This document shows, piece by piece, positions 26,741-35,763 of a stretch of 64,000 bases of DNA; the first letter of the stretch is position 1; each line of letters opens with the position of its first letter. The position numbers and the translations under genes were made by a program. The stretch spans positions 186,001 through 250,000 of the forward strand of contig NZ_FQZZ01000001.1 in NCBI RefSeq assembly GCF_900142185.1, given 5' to 3'. The DNA comes from Lutimaribacter pacificus (GTDB lineage Bacteria > Pseudomonadota > Alphaproteobacteria > Rhodobacterales > Rhodobacteraceae). Under the pieces are notes generated by a model. The model did no database searches and was not told the origin of the DNA. It saw nothing but the letters and a program-made list of their open reading frames with translations.

Positions 26741-28483
26741 ATGACAGACCAGCCGGCCCCGGGATTGCAGGAATTGCGCGCCGCGCGGCGCAAGGGGCTG
26801 GGATTGCTTGTCTGGGCCTTTGTCTTCTCGGTTTTCGTGAACCTGCTGATGCTGACCGGGCCGCTTTACATGTTGCAGGTCTATGACCGGGTTCTGACCT
26901 CGCGCTCGGTCGAGACACTGGTGGCGCTGTCGATCCTGGTGACGATGCTTTACGCGCTGATGGGCGTGCTGGACTACGCCCGCGGGCGGGTGATGGCGCG
27001 GGTCGGCGCGCGGTTTCAGACCGCGCTGGACGGGCGGTTGTTCTCGGCCACGCTCAGACGGTCGATGAACCCGCACGAACGTGCGGCCTGCACCGCGGTT
27101 CTGCGCGATCTCGACGCGTTGCAGAACATCTTCGTGTCGCCGGTGCTGATGGCGATCATGGACATGCCCTGGACGCCGATCTTCATCGCCGCGATCTTTA
27201 TCTTCCACCCGGTGCTGGGCTGGGTCTCGGTGGTCGGCGGCGCGATCATCATCGTCCTTGCGCTGCTGAACCAGATCGTGACCACGAACCGCGTACGCAC
27301 CGCGCAGATCGCGACCCAGCGCGCCCATGCCTTTGCCGAACAGGCCCATGAGGCGAGCGAGGTCGCGCTGAGTCAGGGGATGCGCGACAGCCTGCAACGC
27401 CGCTACAAGCGCCTGCGCAACCTGGCGCTGCAGCAGAACGTGACCGCGAACGACTGGACGGGCCTGTTCACCTCGGCGACCAAGGCGTTCCGGCTGTTCC
27501 TGCAATCGGCCATCCTCGGGCTTGGCGCCTACCTGGTGCTGCAGGGGGACATGACGGCGGGCTCGATGATTGCCGGCTCCATCCTGCTGGGGCGGGCGCT
27601 GGCGCCGATCGAACAGGCGATGGGCAACTGGCCGGTGGTGCAGCGCGCCCGCGCCGGCTGGCGCACGCTGGAGCGGTTCCTGGCCGTTGTCCCGCACGAA
27701 CCCGAACGCACCGACCTGCCCAGACCCGAGGCGCGACTGGCGGTCAAGGGGCTGACCATCGTGCCGCCAGGCACCAAGAAGCCGACGGTGCGCAACGTCA
27801 CCTTCACGCTGGAGCCGGGGCAGGCGCTGGGCGTAATCGGCAAAAGCGGGTCTGGCAAATCGACGCTGGCCCGCGCGCTGGCCGGGTACTGGCCGATCGC
27901 CGCGGGCGAGGCGCGGCTGGGCGGCGCGACGCTCGACCAGTACGGGCCGACGCTGGGGCTGCATATCGGCTATCTGCCCCAGACCGTCAGCCTGTTTGCC
28001 GGCACGGTGGCCGAGAATATCCGCCGCATGTCGCTGGAACCGGATTCGCAGGCGGTGGTCGCCGCGGCGAAAAAGGCCAACGCGCACGAGATGATCATGC
28101 AGCTTGAAAACGGGTACGACACGTTTCTGGAAGGCAATGAAAACCAGCTTTCGGGCGGCCAGAAACAGCGTATCGCGCTGGCGCGTGCGATCCATGGCGA
28201 CCCGACGCTGCTGATCCTGGACGAGCCGAACTCGATGCTGGATGCGGACGGCTCTCAGGCGCTGAACGAAACGGTCAGGGAATTCAAGGCGCAGGACAGG
28301 GCGGTGATCGTCATGACCCATCGGCCCGCCGCGATCGCGGAATGCGACCTGCTGATGGTGATGGACCAGGGCGCGCTTGTCGCCTTCGGCCCGCGAGACG
28401 AGGTGCTGAGCACGGTCCTGGCCAGCAATCCCAAATCCGCCCGGCGCCCGCAGGTGGTGCGCCCGCAAAAGGTGTCGATGTGA
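26741..28483 (+). CDS. Type I secretion ABC transporter (PrtD/HlyB-like permease-ATPase)
   Basis: A 580-residue half-transporter with a membrane domain (about residues 20-310, several hydrophobic spans) and a C-terminal ATPase: Walker A GKSGSGKSTLARAL (about 366), signature LSGGQKQR (about 470) and Walker B ILILDEP-type LLILDEPNSMLDADG (about 491). The first membrane stretch NLLMLTGPLYMLQVYDRVL is strongly typical of PrtD/LapB-type type I secretion exporters; there is no C39 peptidase domain. It is followed by an HlyD gene with a GTGA overlap and then an outer-membrane factor. The probable cargo is an RTX protein such as that at 2760-5417. ATG 26741 is preferred to the TTG at 26732. Confidence 0.93.
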   Translation: MTDQPAPGLQELRAARRKGLGLLVWAFVFSVFVNLLMLTGPLYMLQVYDRVLTSRSVETLVALSILVTMLYALMGVLDYARGRVMARVGARFQTALDGRLFSATLRRSMNPHERAACTAVLRDLDALQNIFVSPVLMAIMDMPWTPIFIAAIFIFHPVLGWVSVVGGAIIIVLALLNQIVTTNRVRTAQIATQRAHAFAEQAHEASEVALSQGMRDSLQRRYKRLRNLALQQNVTANDWTGLFTSATKAFRLFLQSAILGLGAYLVLQGDMTAGSMIAGSILLGRALAPIEQAMGNWPVVQRARAGWRTLERFLAVVPHEPERTDLPRPEARLAVKGLTIVPPGTKKPTVRNVTFTLEPGQALGVIGKSGSGKSTLARALAGYWPIAAGEARLGGATLDQYGPTLGLHIGYLPQTVSLFAGTVAENIRRMSLEPDSQAVVAAAKKANAHEMIMQLENGYDTFLEGNENQLSGGQKQRIALARAIHGDPTLLILDEPNSMLDADGSQALNETVREFKAQDRAVIVMTHRPAAIAECDLLMVMDQGALVAFGPRDEVLSTVLASNPKSARRPQVVRPQKVSM

Positions 28484-29793
28484 ACGGAAATGCCTTCGAT
28501 CAGGACCCGAAATGGAGCGGCTGGCGCCCATTGATTGCGGGTATCCTTGCGCTGGTCGCGCTGCTGGGTGGGCTGGGTTTCTGGGCGGTGCGTGCCGAAA
28601 TCTCGGGGGCGGTCGTCGCGTCGGGGCAGGTCAAGGTCGAATCCAACCGCCAGATCATCCAGCATCCCGAAGGCGGGGTGGTGGGCGAAATCCTTGTCAC
28701 CGAAAGCGACATGGTCGGCCAGGGCGACGTGCTGATCCGGCTGGACGGTCGCCAGCTGGTGACCGAGCTGTCGATCGTCGAGGGCCAGTTGCGCGAATTG
28801 TCGGCCCGCAAATCGCGGCTCGAAGCCGAGCGTGATGGAGCCGAGGCGGTGGAGTTTGCCGCCGAACTGGTGGCGGCCGCGGCGCTGGATACAGATGCGG
28901 GCGGCCTGTTGCGCGGGGAAGAAACCCTGTTTTTATCCCGCAAGGAGGCACTGGAGCAGGAGGTGGAGCTGCTGGCCGAACAGAACCAGCAGATCGACAA
29001 CCGGATCGGCGGCCTTGAGGCGCAGCTTGCCGCGCTGGAGGAGCAGGCCGAGTTGATGCGCCGCGATCTTCAGGCGGAACAAGCCCTGCTGGACCAGCGC
29101 CTGACCCGCGCCGCGCGTGTGAGCGAGATCATGCGCGACATCGCCGGCCAGCGCGGTCAGATCGGCCGGATCGAGGCCGAGATCGCCGAGCTGCGCGGCC
29201 AGAAGGCAAGCAACGGCATCGCGCTGCTGCAACTGACGACGCAGCGGCGCGAGAATGCGGTATCCCGCCTGCGCGACCTGGAATTCCGCGAGATCGAGCT
29301 GCGCGAGCGGCGCACCGCGCTGCAGGATCGTATTTCCCGCCTCGATATCCGCGCGCCCGTGTCCGGCATCGTCTACGGGATGCAGGTCTTTGCCCGGCAA
29401 TCGGTGGTGCAGCCGGCACAGCCGCTGATGTATATCGTGCCGCAGGATCTGCCGCTCGTGGTGTCGGCCCGCGTGGACGCCATCAATGTCGACGAGGTCT
29501 TTGTCGGGCAGGAAGCCTCGCTTCAGTTCCCTGCCTTCGATCAGCGTGAAACGCCCGAGATCCGGGGCAAGGTCGAACGCATCTCGGCCGATGTGCTGAT
29601 GGACGAGGCCAGCGGGCAGAGCTATTACTCGGTCGAGATCCAGCTTGCGGCGGCCGAGATCGACAAGCTGGGCACGCAGACCCTGCTGCCGGGGATGCCG
29701 GTGGAATCCTTCATCCAGACCGGCAAGCGCACCCCGCTCGGCTATTTGGTGGAGCCGATGGCGGCGTTTTTCAACCGTGCCTTCCGCGAATGA
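28480..29793 (+). CDS. HlyD-family type I secretion adaptor
   Basis: A 437-residue periplasmic adaptor. After a short cytoplasmic N-terminus comes one membrane span (LIAGILALVALLGGLGFWA), a lipoyl-like half motif (NRQIIQHPEGGVVGEILV), a long coiled coil (about residues 80-290), the second lipoyl half (LDIRAPVSGIVYGMQVF) and a beta-barrel end (GMPVESFIQTGKRTPLGYL) typical of the PrtE/HlyD group. The GTG at 28480 shares bases with the stop of the ABC gene (GTGA), giving tight coupling; the frame extends to 28342 but only within the ABC gene. It joins the ABC pump to the outer-membrane channel. Confidence 0.93.
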   Translation: MNGNAFDQDPKWSGWRPLIAGILALVALLGGLGFWAVRAEISGAVVASGQVKVESNRQIIQHPEGGVVGEILVTESDMVGQGDVLIRLDGRQLVTELSIVEGQLRELSARKSRLEAERDGAEAVEFAAELVAAAALDTDAGGLLRGEETLFLSRKEALEQEVELLAEQNQQIDNRIGGLEAQLAALEEQAELMRRDLQAEQALLDQRLTRAARVSEIMRDIAGQRGQIGRIEAEIAELRGQKASNGIALLQLTTQRRENAVSRLRDLEFREIELRERRTALQDRISRLDIRAPVSGIVYGMQVFARQSVVQPAQPLMYIVPQDLPLVVSARVDAINVDEVFVGQEASLQFPAFDQRETPEIRGKVERISADVLMDEASGQSYYSVEIQLAAAEIDKLGTQTLLPGMPVESFIQTGKRTPLGYLVEPMAAFFNRAFRE

Positions 29794-29968
29794 CCGTGCC
29801 ACGGCCCTGACGCAATTCGGCAACAGTTTTTCCCCGGCGCGGTAAATCCGCGGGCGGAATGGAAAAATCGGCGCTTTTCTGCTACAAACACGGGCAAAGG
29901 GCCAGAACGACACGTGAAAACACGTGCGCCAAAGACCGGCCCGAGAGGCAGAAAAACGAGCATTTCAA

Positions 29969-31348
29969 ATGCGGACCGTCTTTATTTTAAGCGTCGCAAC
30001 CGTCGTGGCCGGGTGCAGTATCGGCCCCGATTACGAAACACCGACAATGAACCTGCCGGACCGTTATTCCCTGGTCGCGCCGGTCACCAAGGCCAGCGCA
30101 TCGGATATCTACTGGTGGCGGGCCTTCAGGGACCCGGTGCTGGACCGGCTGATCGCCGCCGGGCTGGAGGGGAACCTGACCGTCGCCGAAGCGCGCGAAC
30201 GCATCCGCGAGGCCGAGGCCGTATTCCGCCGCGACAGCGTAAGCCCGCTTGGCGATCTGACGCTCGAGGCGCGCAACAATTCCGCGTCGCAGGATATCGG
30301 CAGCGCCGAGGTGACCGCGAATTTCGGCGTGCCCGCGCGCAAGCAATGGGCCAGCCGCGCCGCGCACCAGCGCCTGCAGGCGGCCGAACTGGGCGAGGCC
30401 GAAGCAAAGCGGCTTTTGCTGTCCGACCTGAGCGAAAGCTACATCAACCTGCGCTTTTTGCAGCGCAACCTGGCGCTACGGCAGCAGGATATCACCTCGC
30501 GCCAGCAGACCCTGCGCGATATCCGCACCCAGCTCGACGCCGGGGCGGCGACGCGTCTGGATGTCCTGCGCGCGCAGGCTCTGGTGGCCGAAACCCGCGC
30601 CGAGGTGCCGCAGATCCGGTCCGATATCGTGGCGCAGCGCAACCGTATTTCGACGCTTCTCGGGGTGCCGGTGGGGCATCTTGGCATTGACCTGCGCGAT
30701 ACCGGCACCCAGCCCGTGCCGGTGGGCGTGGGCGATCTGGGCGTGCCGGCCGATCTTTTGCGGGCGCGGCCCGATATCCGTGCCGCGGAACGCCAATACG
30801 CGGCGGCGGTGTCTGATATGGGCGTGGCCGAGGCGGCGCGGTATCCCAGCCTAAGCCTCAGCGGATTGCTGACCGCGCCGCTGAACGGGAACGGCGACGA
30901 CGCCGAAAGCCTGGTCGCGGGCGTGACCGTGCCGCTTTTCTCGCAACCGTCGCTGGCGGCGGCCGAGGATGCGGCTGCGGCCCGCGCGCAACAGGCCTAT
31001 ATCCGCTGGCGGCAGAGCGTGCTTGGCGCGGTCGAACAGGTCGAAAACGCGCTTGCCGCGCTTGCCGCCGCGCGAGAGGCCGCCGCCGCCTCGCGCGAAC
31101 TGGTGTCTTACAACGAACGTGCGCTCAACCTGTCGCGGCGCCTTGTGGGTGAGGGCGGTAACGCGACGGTGCTGGACATCATCGACCGCGAACGCTCGCT
31201 CTCGACGGCGCGTCAGGGGCTGGCCAGCGATCTGCGTGATCTTTCTGCGGCTTACGTGGCGCTTCGTGCCGCGCTGGGTATCGGGCATGGCGCACCGGAG
31301 GTCGCACGCGCCGATCCCGAACCCCAGCCGCCGCAGGACGAAGGGTAG
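29969..31348 (+). CDS. NodT-family outer-membrane factor lipoprotein (TolC-like)
   Basis: A 459-residue outer-membrane channel protein. It begins with a lipoprotein signal (VATVVAGC, lipidated Cys16) and the family-typical GPDYETP and WWRAFRDPVLDRLI segments. Two long helical halves carry the OEP repeat pattern, for example ARPDIRAAERQYAAAVSDMG and SLSTARQGLASDL. I chose the ATG at 29969 because it gives the lipobox; upstream codons would hide it. NodT-type factors usually partner RND pumps, so their use with a type I ABC/HlyD pair 176 bases upstream is a little unusual, though that is the obvious partner here. Confidence 0.9.
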   Translation: MRTVFILSVATVVAGCSIGPDYETPTMNLPDRYSLVAPVTKASASDIYWWRAFRDPVLDRLIAAGLEGNLTVAEARERIREAEAVFRRDSVSPLGDLTLEARNNSASQDIGSAEVTANFGVPARKQWASRAAHQRLQAAELGEAEAKRLLLSDLSESYINLRFLQRNLALRQQDITSRQQTLRDIRTQLDAGAATRLDVLRAQALVAETRAEVPQIRSDIVAQRNRISTLLGVPVGHLGIDLRDTGTQPVPVGVGDLGVPADLLRARPDIRAAERQYAAAVSDMGVAEAARYPSLSLSGLLTAPLNGNGDDAESLVAGVTVPLFSQPSLAAAEDAAAARAQQAYIRWRQSVLGAVEQVENALAALAAAREAAAASRELVSYNERALNLSRRLVGEGGNATVLDIIDRERSLSTARQGLASDLRDLSAAYVALRAALGIGHGAPEVARADPEPQPPQDEG

Positions 31349-31357
31349 GGGCAGGCA

Positions 31358-32017
31358 CTACGGCCCGGTTTCCGGCGGTTCGGGCCGCAATATCAGGGCA
31401 AGCCCGGCACCGCCGACGAACCCGCCAAGATGCGTTTCCCACGCCACGGTGCCATCCGTACCCACATACATCAGCACGTTGAGCACCACCAGGATGCCGA
31501 CCGGCCAGAGGATCGACGCCGCGCCCAGCCAGATGCCGGGCCGGCTGCCCAGCGTGTGGATCACGTTCCAGGCGATCAGGGCGCCGGCCAGCCCGAACAG
31601 CGCGCCCGACGCCCCCACCATCGGCCGGAACCCGCTATGTGACAGCAGCGCAAAGAACACGCCTCCCAGCAGGACCGACACGGTATAGAGTGCAAGAAAC
31701 CGGCGCTGCCCCACCTGCGCGATGGTCGCGCCGCCCAGCGAAAACAACGTGATCATGTTCACCGCAAGGTGCAGCAGGCCGCCATGCAAAAAGGCATAGG
31801 TTGCGAACATCGTAACAGGTTGCGCGGCATAGTTCGGCCGCCATCCCGCCAGAAGGCCGGGCCAGAAAGCACCGTTCTGATAGGCCAGCGTCCGCCAGCG
31901 CTGCGTGCCCCAAAGCCCGTGATCGGCCCCTTGCAGCACCAGCTCTATCCCGATGCAGGGCAATGCCAGCAGCAAAAGCGCGATGGGCCAGCGGCCGAGA
32001 TTGTTCAAGCGAGGCAT
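31358..32017 (-). CDS. Rhomboid-family intramembrane serine protease
   Basis: A 219-residue membrane protein with six or so hydrophobic segments. The HxxxxHxxxN motif is His78, His83, Asn87 in HGGLLHLAVN, the catalytic Ser137 sits in GASGAL and the catalytic His196 in WETHLGGFVGG, so an active rhomboid is expected. The ATG at 32017 is chosen; a longer frame to 32068 adds a doubtful leader. It is 72 bases downstream of the beta-barrel gene on the same strand and may be in its operon. Rhombosortases, which are rhomboid relatives, sort GlyGly-CTERM proteins; whether this one acts on exosortase-type tails is unknown. Confidence 0.9.
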   Translation of the reverse strand: MPRLNNLGRWPIALLLLALPCIGIELVLQGADHGLWGTQRWRTLAYQNGAFWPGLLAGWRPNYAAQPVTMFATYAFLHGGLLHLAVNMITLFSLGGATIAQVGQRRFLALYTVSVLLGGVFFALLSHSGFRPMVGASGALFGLAGALIAWNVIHTLGSRPGIWLGAASILWPVGILVVLNVLMYVGTDGTVAWETHLGGFVGGAGLALILRPEPPETGP

Positions 32018-32089
32018 CGGACCCCCGGACACGCTGGGCGCGGCGAAATGCGCCTGCGCCGGTCGCACCCGTCGGCCCGGCAGGGCGCG

Positions 32090-33499
32090 CTACTGGAAAA
32101 GGGTAAAGCTGCGGCCGATCGTGACATAGACTGAGGCGGAATCCGATTTGCCCGCAGTATCTTCGTCGCGGACACGGTACGCCACGCCGGTATTGAGGTT
32201 CCAGTCTTCGGTCAGCGCATAGACATAGCCCAGGGTGATATCGGTGCGCCGCGTGTCCTGGCCGGTCGCGGTTTGCTCGGTCATCCCGTAGGCCGCGTTG
32301 AAGCGGATACTGGACAGCGCGTTGATCTCGTAGGTGTAGCCGAGGTCGAGCGTCGTGACGATCCGTTCCTCGTCTTCCGCGTTGACCGCGACGTTGCGTT
32401 GCAGGCCCAGCCGGATCGACCCGGTCGGCAGGGCGTTCTGCCAGTTGACGCCGCCGATCAGCTTGGGATCGCCGCCTTCCTTGCGGGTGGTGCCGATATT
32501 GAACGACAGGTTGCCCGTCGGCAGGTCGAGAGCGCGGTTCATGCGCAGCGTGTCGCGCAGGCCGTTCTGATCGCGTGTGGCGGTGTAAGAGGCCCCGATC
32601 GTGCCGTTGGGCAGGTCGCGCGAGTAGGTCAGCCGCCCGGTCAGGCCGTTTTCGCGCAGGACGACGACGTCGTTTTCGCGCTCTTCGATCTCGGAATACC
32701 CGATCCCTGCGGTCAGCGTCGCCGCCTCGGAGATATCCCGCGTGAGGGCGAATTCCAGGTTGTTGGTGTCGCGTTCGGTATTGACCGCGTCATCGGCCTC
32801 ATAGGTTCTTTGCGAATAGGTGATTTCGCCCGTCGTCACCTCGGAGAAACGAAGGCGCGTGCCCAGCCCGATATTGGTGCGGCGTATATCCGTGAGGCTG
32901 GTCGTTCCCGTGTCCGAATAGGAAATCCCGTTGACACCCGCATCGAAGGTGAACCCGAGCGGCGCATTCAGGCCGGTTTCGAACCCGATTTTCGCATCAT
33001 AGGCCTCGCGTGTGCCCGCACCGCGCAGATCCTCGAAATCCTCGGGCAGGACGATGACGCCGGTGTCGTCGATGAAATCCGACAGCGGCAAAAAGAACGA
33101 GACATCGGTCTCACGGTAATTCGCGCTGGCCGTCAGGCGGGCATTCGCGGCCTCGCGGCTGTAGGCAAAGCGCAAAGCCGGTTCGACAAACCCTGTCTGC
33201 AGGTCGCTACCGCTGGGAATACGGCCCTCCCGGATCTTTCCGTCGATGCCGAAGGACAGCTGTTGGGTGCGGGTCTCGGCCAGGAAATCGAAGGACAGCG
33301 TCGTCGTGGACAGGACGGTGGAGCCTTCCTCGGGGAAGTCGAGGGCAAGGTTGTCGCCGGCCTCAAGCTCCTGGCTGATCCCGAACACCGCGCGCATACC
33401 CGTGCCGCCCTGCTGGGCAAGGGCGGGCAGAACGGCGCAGCCCAAAAGCCCCGAGGCAAGCGCCAGTCCGGTTTTCCTGATTTTCACAACAGCCCCCAC
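32090..33499 (-). CDS. Outer-membrane beta-barrel protein of the exosortase/EPS locus
   Basis: A 469-residue protein with a signal peptide (TGLALASGLLGCAVLPALAQ) and then many alternating, amphipathic beta strands separated by acidic turns, ending in SFTLFQ with an aromatic residue near the end, as barrels do. It resembles the uncharacterised outer-membrane proteins that accompany PEP-CTERM/exosortase EPS loci. It is 10 bases after the Wza-like exporter gene, so it is probably its partner in export or an anchor at the outer membrane. The start is a GTG with a poor ribosome-binding site; a second GTG four codons later is possible. Confidence 0.82.
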   Translation of the reverse strand: MGAVVKIRKTGLALASGLLGCAVLPALAQQGGTGMRAVFGISQELEAGDNLALDFPEEGSTVLSTTTLSFDFLAETRTQQLSFGIDGKIREGRIPSGSDLQTGFVEPALRFAYSREAANARLTASANYRETDVSFFLPLSDFIDDTGVIVLPEDFEDLRGAGTREAYDAKIGFETGLNAPLGFTFDAGVNGISYSDTGTTSLTDIRRTNIGLGTRLRFSEVTTGEITYSQRTYEADDAVNTERDTNNLEFALTRDISEAATLTAGIGYSEIEERENDVVVLRENGLTGRLTYSRDLPNGTIGASYTATRDQNGLRDTLRMNRALDLPTGNLSFNIGTTRKEGGDPKLIGGVNWQNALPTGSIRLGLQRNVAVNAEDEERIVTTLDLGYTYEINALSSIRFNAAYGMTEQTATGQDTRRTDITLGYVYALTEDWNLNTGVAYRVRDEDTAGKSDSASVYVTIGRSFTLFQ

Positions 33500-33509
33500 G
33501 GCTCAGGAG

Positions 33510-34121
33510 TTACTCGAAGAGTTTGCGCTGCGGAACGATGATGACATCGCCCGCGGACAGCACCGTCGTTCCGATGCTGGTCTTGCCCATCAGGATGTCC
33601 TCGTAATTGATGTTGTAGATGCGTTCGCGGTTGTTTTCGACCCGCCGAAGCTGAATCCGCTTGGTTGCCGCGAATTTCGAGAAACCGCCGACCGCCGCAA
33701 GCGCCTGCAGCAGGGTCGTGCCCCGCTCAAGCTGGACCAGGCCGGGCTGGCCGACTTCGCCCAGGATATAGATCGTGTTCGTCACCGGTGCCGCACCCCC
33801 TGCGCCCATGCTTTCCGGTGCGAGATTGTTGAGCGCGACGAAAACCGTCGGCGCGTTGGCGAAGTTCGGAGCCAGTTTGCTGGCGATATCGGCACGCACC
33901 TGGTCGACGGTGCGCCCGCCTGCCCGAACCGTGCCTGCCAGCGGCAATGAGATCTGCCCGTCCGGCAGCACCAGCGCGTTTCGGTTGATGCTGGAATCCT
34001 CAAGCACTTCGACCCGGACGACATCGCCCGGTTTGATTCTGTAGCTGCTTTGCGCCTCTGCCGGCTGGCCCATCAACGGGGCGATCAGCAGGGCGGCCAA
34101 AAATGCGAAAAAAGGTTTCAT
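33510..34121 (-). CDS. Wza-like polysaccharide export protein
   Basis: A 203-residue periplasmic/outer-membrane export protein. Signal peptide FFAFLAALLIAPLMGQPAEA is followed by the poly-export domain (YRIKPGDVVRVEVLED, VLPDGQISLPLAGTV) and an SLBB domain (YILGEVGQPGLVQLERGTTLLQALAAVGG), ending LSAGDVIIVPQRK. It lacks a lipobox cysteine and is shorter than Wza, like the short exporters of PEP-CTERM EPS loci. The ATG at 34121 is preferred because it yields the signal peptide; the frame extends to 34358. It probably lets the polymer cross the outer membrane together with the barrel protein downstream. Confidence 0.92.
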   Translation of the reverse strand: MKPFFAFLAALLIAPLMGQPAEAQSSYRIKPGDVVRVEVLEDSSINRNALVLPDGQISLPLAGTVRAGGRTVDQVRADIASKLAPNFANAPTVFVALNNLAPESMGAGGAAPVTNTIYILGEVGQPGLVQLERGTTLLQALAAVGGFSKFAATKRIQLRRVENNRERIYNINYEDILMGKTSIGTTVLSAGDVIIVPQRKLFE

Positions 34122-34235
34122 GCCGAAGTCTCGTACCGTTGTTTTCAAATTTGCATGAAAAGTACTCTCTAGCGGCTGGTACTGGAAGGGATTTCTGGGA
34201 AACGCGGCCAAATCGCCCCATGCAGGGACCGCGCG

Positions 34236-34248
34236 TGCCAAGTTGGCA
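34236..34248. promoter_or_regulatory. Palindrome TGCCAA-G-TTGGCA
   Basis: A perfect 6-bp inverted repeat with a one-base centre in the 292-base divergent region between the Wza-like gene (start 34121) and the small membrane protein gene (start 34414). It may be an operator. A related CCAA...TTGG palindrome lies at 47327-47340. The role is inferred from position only. Confidence 0.25.
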
Positions 34249-34413
34249 ACAGGTTTCAGGCCCCTCGACAGATCATGGCGCCACCGTGGCAGCGTTAAGG
34301 CAATAGTAACAAATTGTCGTTCCAATTTGGCCGCACTTGCATGGTCAGGTGCATCCATGGGTGTTTCGGGTGCGCGTTTGACGGGTATTTTTGCGAAGAA
34401 CCAGGAGGGGCAT

Positions 34414-34638
34414 ATGCTGGCTTTCGTAGTTATCGCAGGCGTTACGGGAATGATGGCGAGCGTCGTTTCGATGGCGCTGGTCGGGTCCGTCTGGGTCGCG
34501 GTCGGTATTTACGCCGGAACCGGCTTCCTGGTGCTGCTGGCGGTGCTTGGTCGCGGCCTTGTGTGCGATGCGCTCAAATCCCCTGTAACAAAAGGGCTGA
34601 TGGCTGATTCTGCTGGTTCCGGGAATCATACCGGGTGA
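34414..34638 (+). CDS. Small two-span membrane protein of unknown function
   Basis: A 74-residue protein. A strong AGGAGG ribosome-binding site lies 6 bases before the ATG at 34414, which decides the start although the frame is open to 34243. Two hydrophobic segments (LAFVVIAGVTGMMASVVSMALV and VWVAVGIYAGTGFLVLLAVL, about residues 2-23 and 26-45) are followed by a polar tail. I recognise no family. It stands alone between the EPS exporter and the first VPLPA-CTERM gene. Confidence 0.55.
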   Translation: MLAFVVIAGVTGMMASVVSMALVGSVWVAVGIYAGTGFLVLLAVLGRGLVCDALKSPVTKGLMADSAGSGNHTG

Positions 34639-34847
34639 CGAGCGGCGCGGGCGAATCGCTATTCCGTGGCGCCCTCATGCGTTCAATCTATGACTTGAAG
34701 GCTCATTGAGCACGATCTGGAAATAATCGGTGGTTTGCCGGGCGAGTTCGGTGTGCCGATGACGGGAATCCGACCGGAAATCACCCCTCAAAGGCATGTT
34801 TGGCGAATTATGGCGAAGGGAAGGCTTTTTTTTGAACCTGTGATGCG

Positions 34848-34860
34848 TTAACCTTTGTTA
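34848..34860. promoter_or_regulatory. TTAAC-N4-GTTA element before VPLPA-CTERM gene 1
   Basis: TTAACCTTTGTTA lies 57 bases before the start codon at 34918. A similar element, TTAAC-N5-GTTA, precedes the other VPLPA-CTERM gene at nearly the same distance (57663-57677). The shared half sites suggest a common regulator; the short motif could also recur by chance in AT-rich leaders. Confidence 0.25.
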
Positions 34861-34917
34861 TCGCCGTCGCTGTTTTCCTTGGGTGGGATGGCGACCTTGT
34901 GAACGCAGGAGTCAAAA

Positions 34918-35574
34918 ATGTATTTTAAAACGGCAATTGGAGCCGCCATCAGCTCAATCGTGATGGCAACCGCAGCGGCAGCCGCTACGCTGTCGATCTC
35001 GGGTGGGGAGGATTTCGTACTGGGATCGGACCACAATCCCGATTACACGGGGCTGTATGGACCCCTGGTGCCTGGCGTTGGGGTCGGCAGCACGGTGAAA
35101 GCCTTTGGGACGCCCTTCGAAGCTTTCAATGGCACGAATGGTCTTGAAATCAGTAGCAACAGCACGGTCAAGATCACGTATCTCGGCAAAGAGGCGTCGG
35201 CGACCAACACCGCGCTGAATCTGGATGGTGGCGTTCTCAGCAACCAGACCAGCAGCCCCGGCGACCGTATCTACGCCGACGACATGCCGACCTTCATCGA
35301 TTTCGCCTTCTCGACGATTATCGGTGGCGGGCCGGAGTCGATCACAAACGGCGTTGGGCAGACCGATGACCGGCTGAGCATCGCGTTCTTCTGGGAAGAC
35401 GAGAAGAACGTGCTCGCCTTCTTCGGTGATGGGCGTGCTGACGATCTGGGTCGGTCGAGCGACTTCGACGACATGATCGTCCGTATCTCGGTCGTTCCGC
35501 TGCCCGCGGGCGGTGTGCTGCTGCTGACGGCGCTCGGTGGTATGGCTGTTGCGCGTCGTCGCAAGAAAGCCTGA
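34918..35574 (+). CDS. VPLPA-CTERM sorted surface protein 1
   Basis: A 218-residue secreted protein. It has an N-terminal signal peptide (about 1-25, ending AAAAAT), a beta-rich central part with many Asn, Asp and Gly, and a C-terminal sorting tail at residues 193-218: VPLPAGG, a hydrophobic span (VLLLTALGGMAVA) and the basic end RRRKKA. This is the VPLPA variant of PEP-CTERM tails, recognised by exosortase D. It has its own CAGGAG ribosome-binding site and a strong terminator 29 bases after the stop, so it is transcribed alone. The exosortase is encoded at 60.6 kb. Its GC content is lower than that of flanking genes. Confidence 0.9.
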   Translation: MYFKTAIGAAISSIVMATAAAAATLSISGGEDFVLGSDHNPDYTGLYGPLVPGVGVGSTVKAFGTPFEAFNGTNGLEISSNSTVKITYLGKEASATNTALNLDGGVLSNQTSSPGDRIYADDMPTFIDFAFSTIIGGGPESITNGVGQTDDRLSIAFFWEDEKNVLAFFGDGRADDLGRSSDFDDMIVRISVVPLPAGGVLLLTALGGMAVARRRKKA

Positions 35575-35603
35575 ACAAGAACGCATATCTCGCTTGCGAG
35601 ATG

Positions 35604-35630
35604 AAAAGGGGCCCGGTCGGGCCCCTTTTT
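35604..35630 (+). terminator. Rho-independent terminator after VPLPA-CTERM gene 1
   Basis: AAAAGGGGCCCG pairs with CGGGCCCCTTTT and ends in a T-run; the A and T arms make it potentially bidirectional. It is one of the clearest terminators in the window. Confidence 0.9.
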
Positions 35631-35763
35631 CGTTAGGTCGGTGAAAGCACAGTCAGGCGATACAATCGCTTAAAAGAACTCTCTTGCAAAGTGTCATGGC
35701 CCCGGGCAGAGCGCGCCCGATAGCCCCGGTCTGCATGGTGATCGGTGGTGATAATGATACCGA

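Noticed and set aside
34801-34815. TGGCGAATTATGGCG as a sigma-54 promoter before VPLPA-CTERM gene 1
   Set aside because: The spacing between GG and GC is one base short and the boxes are poor.
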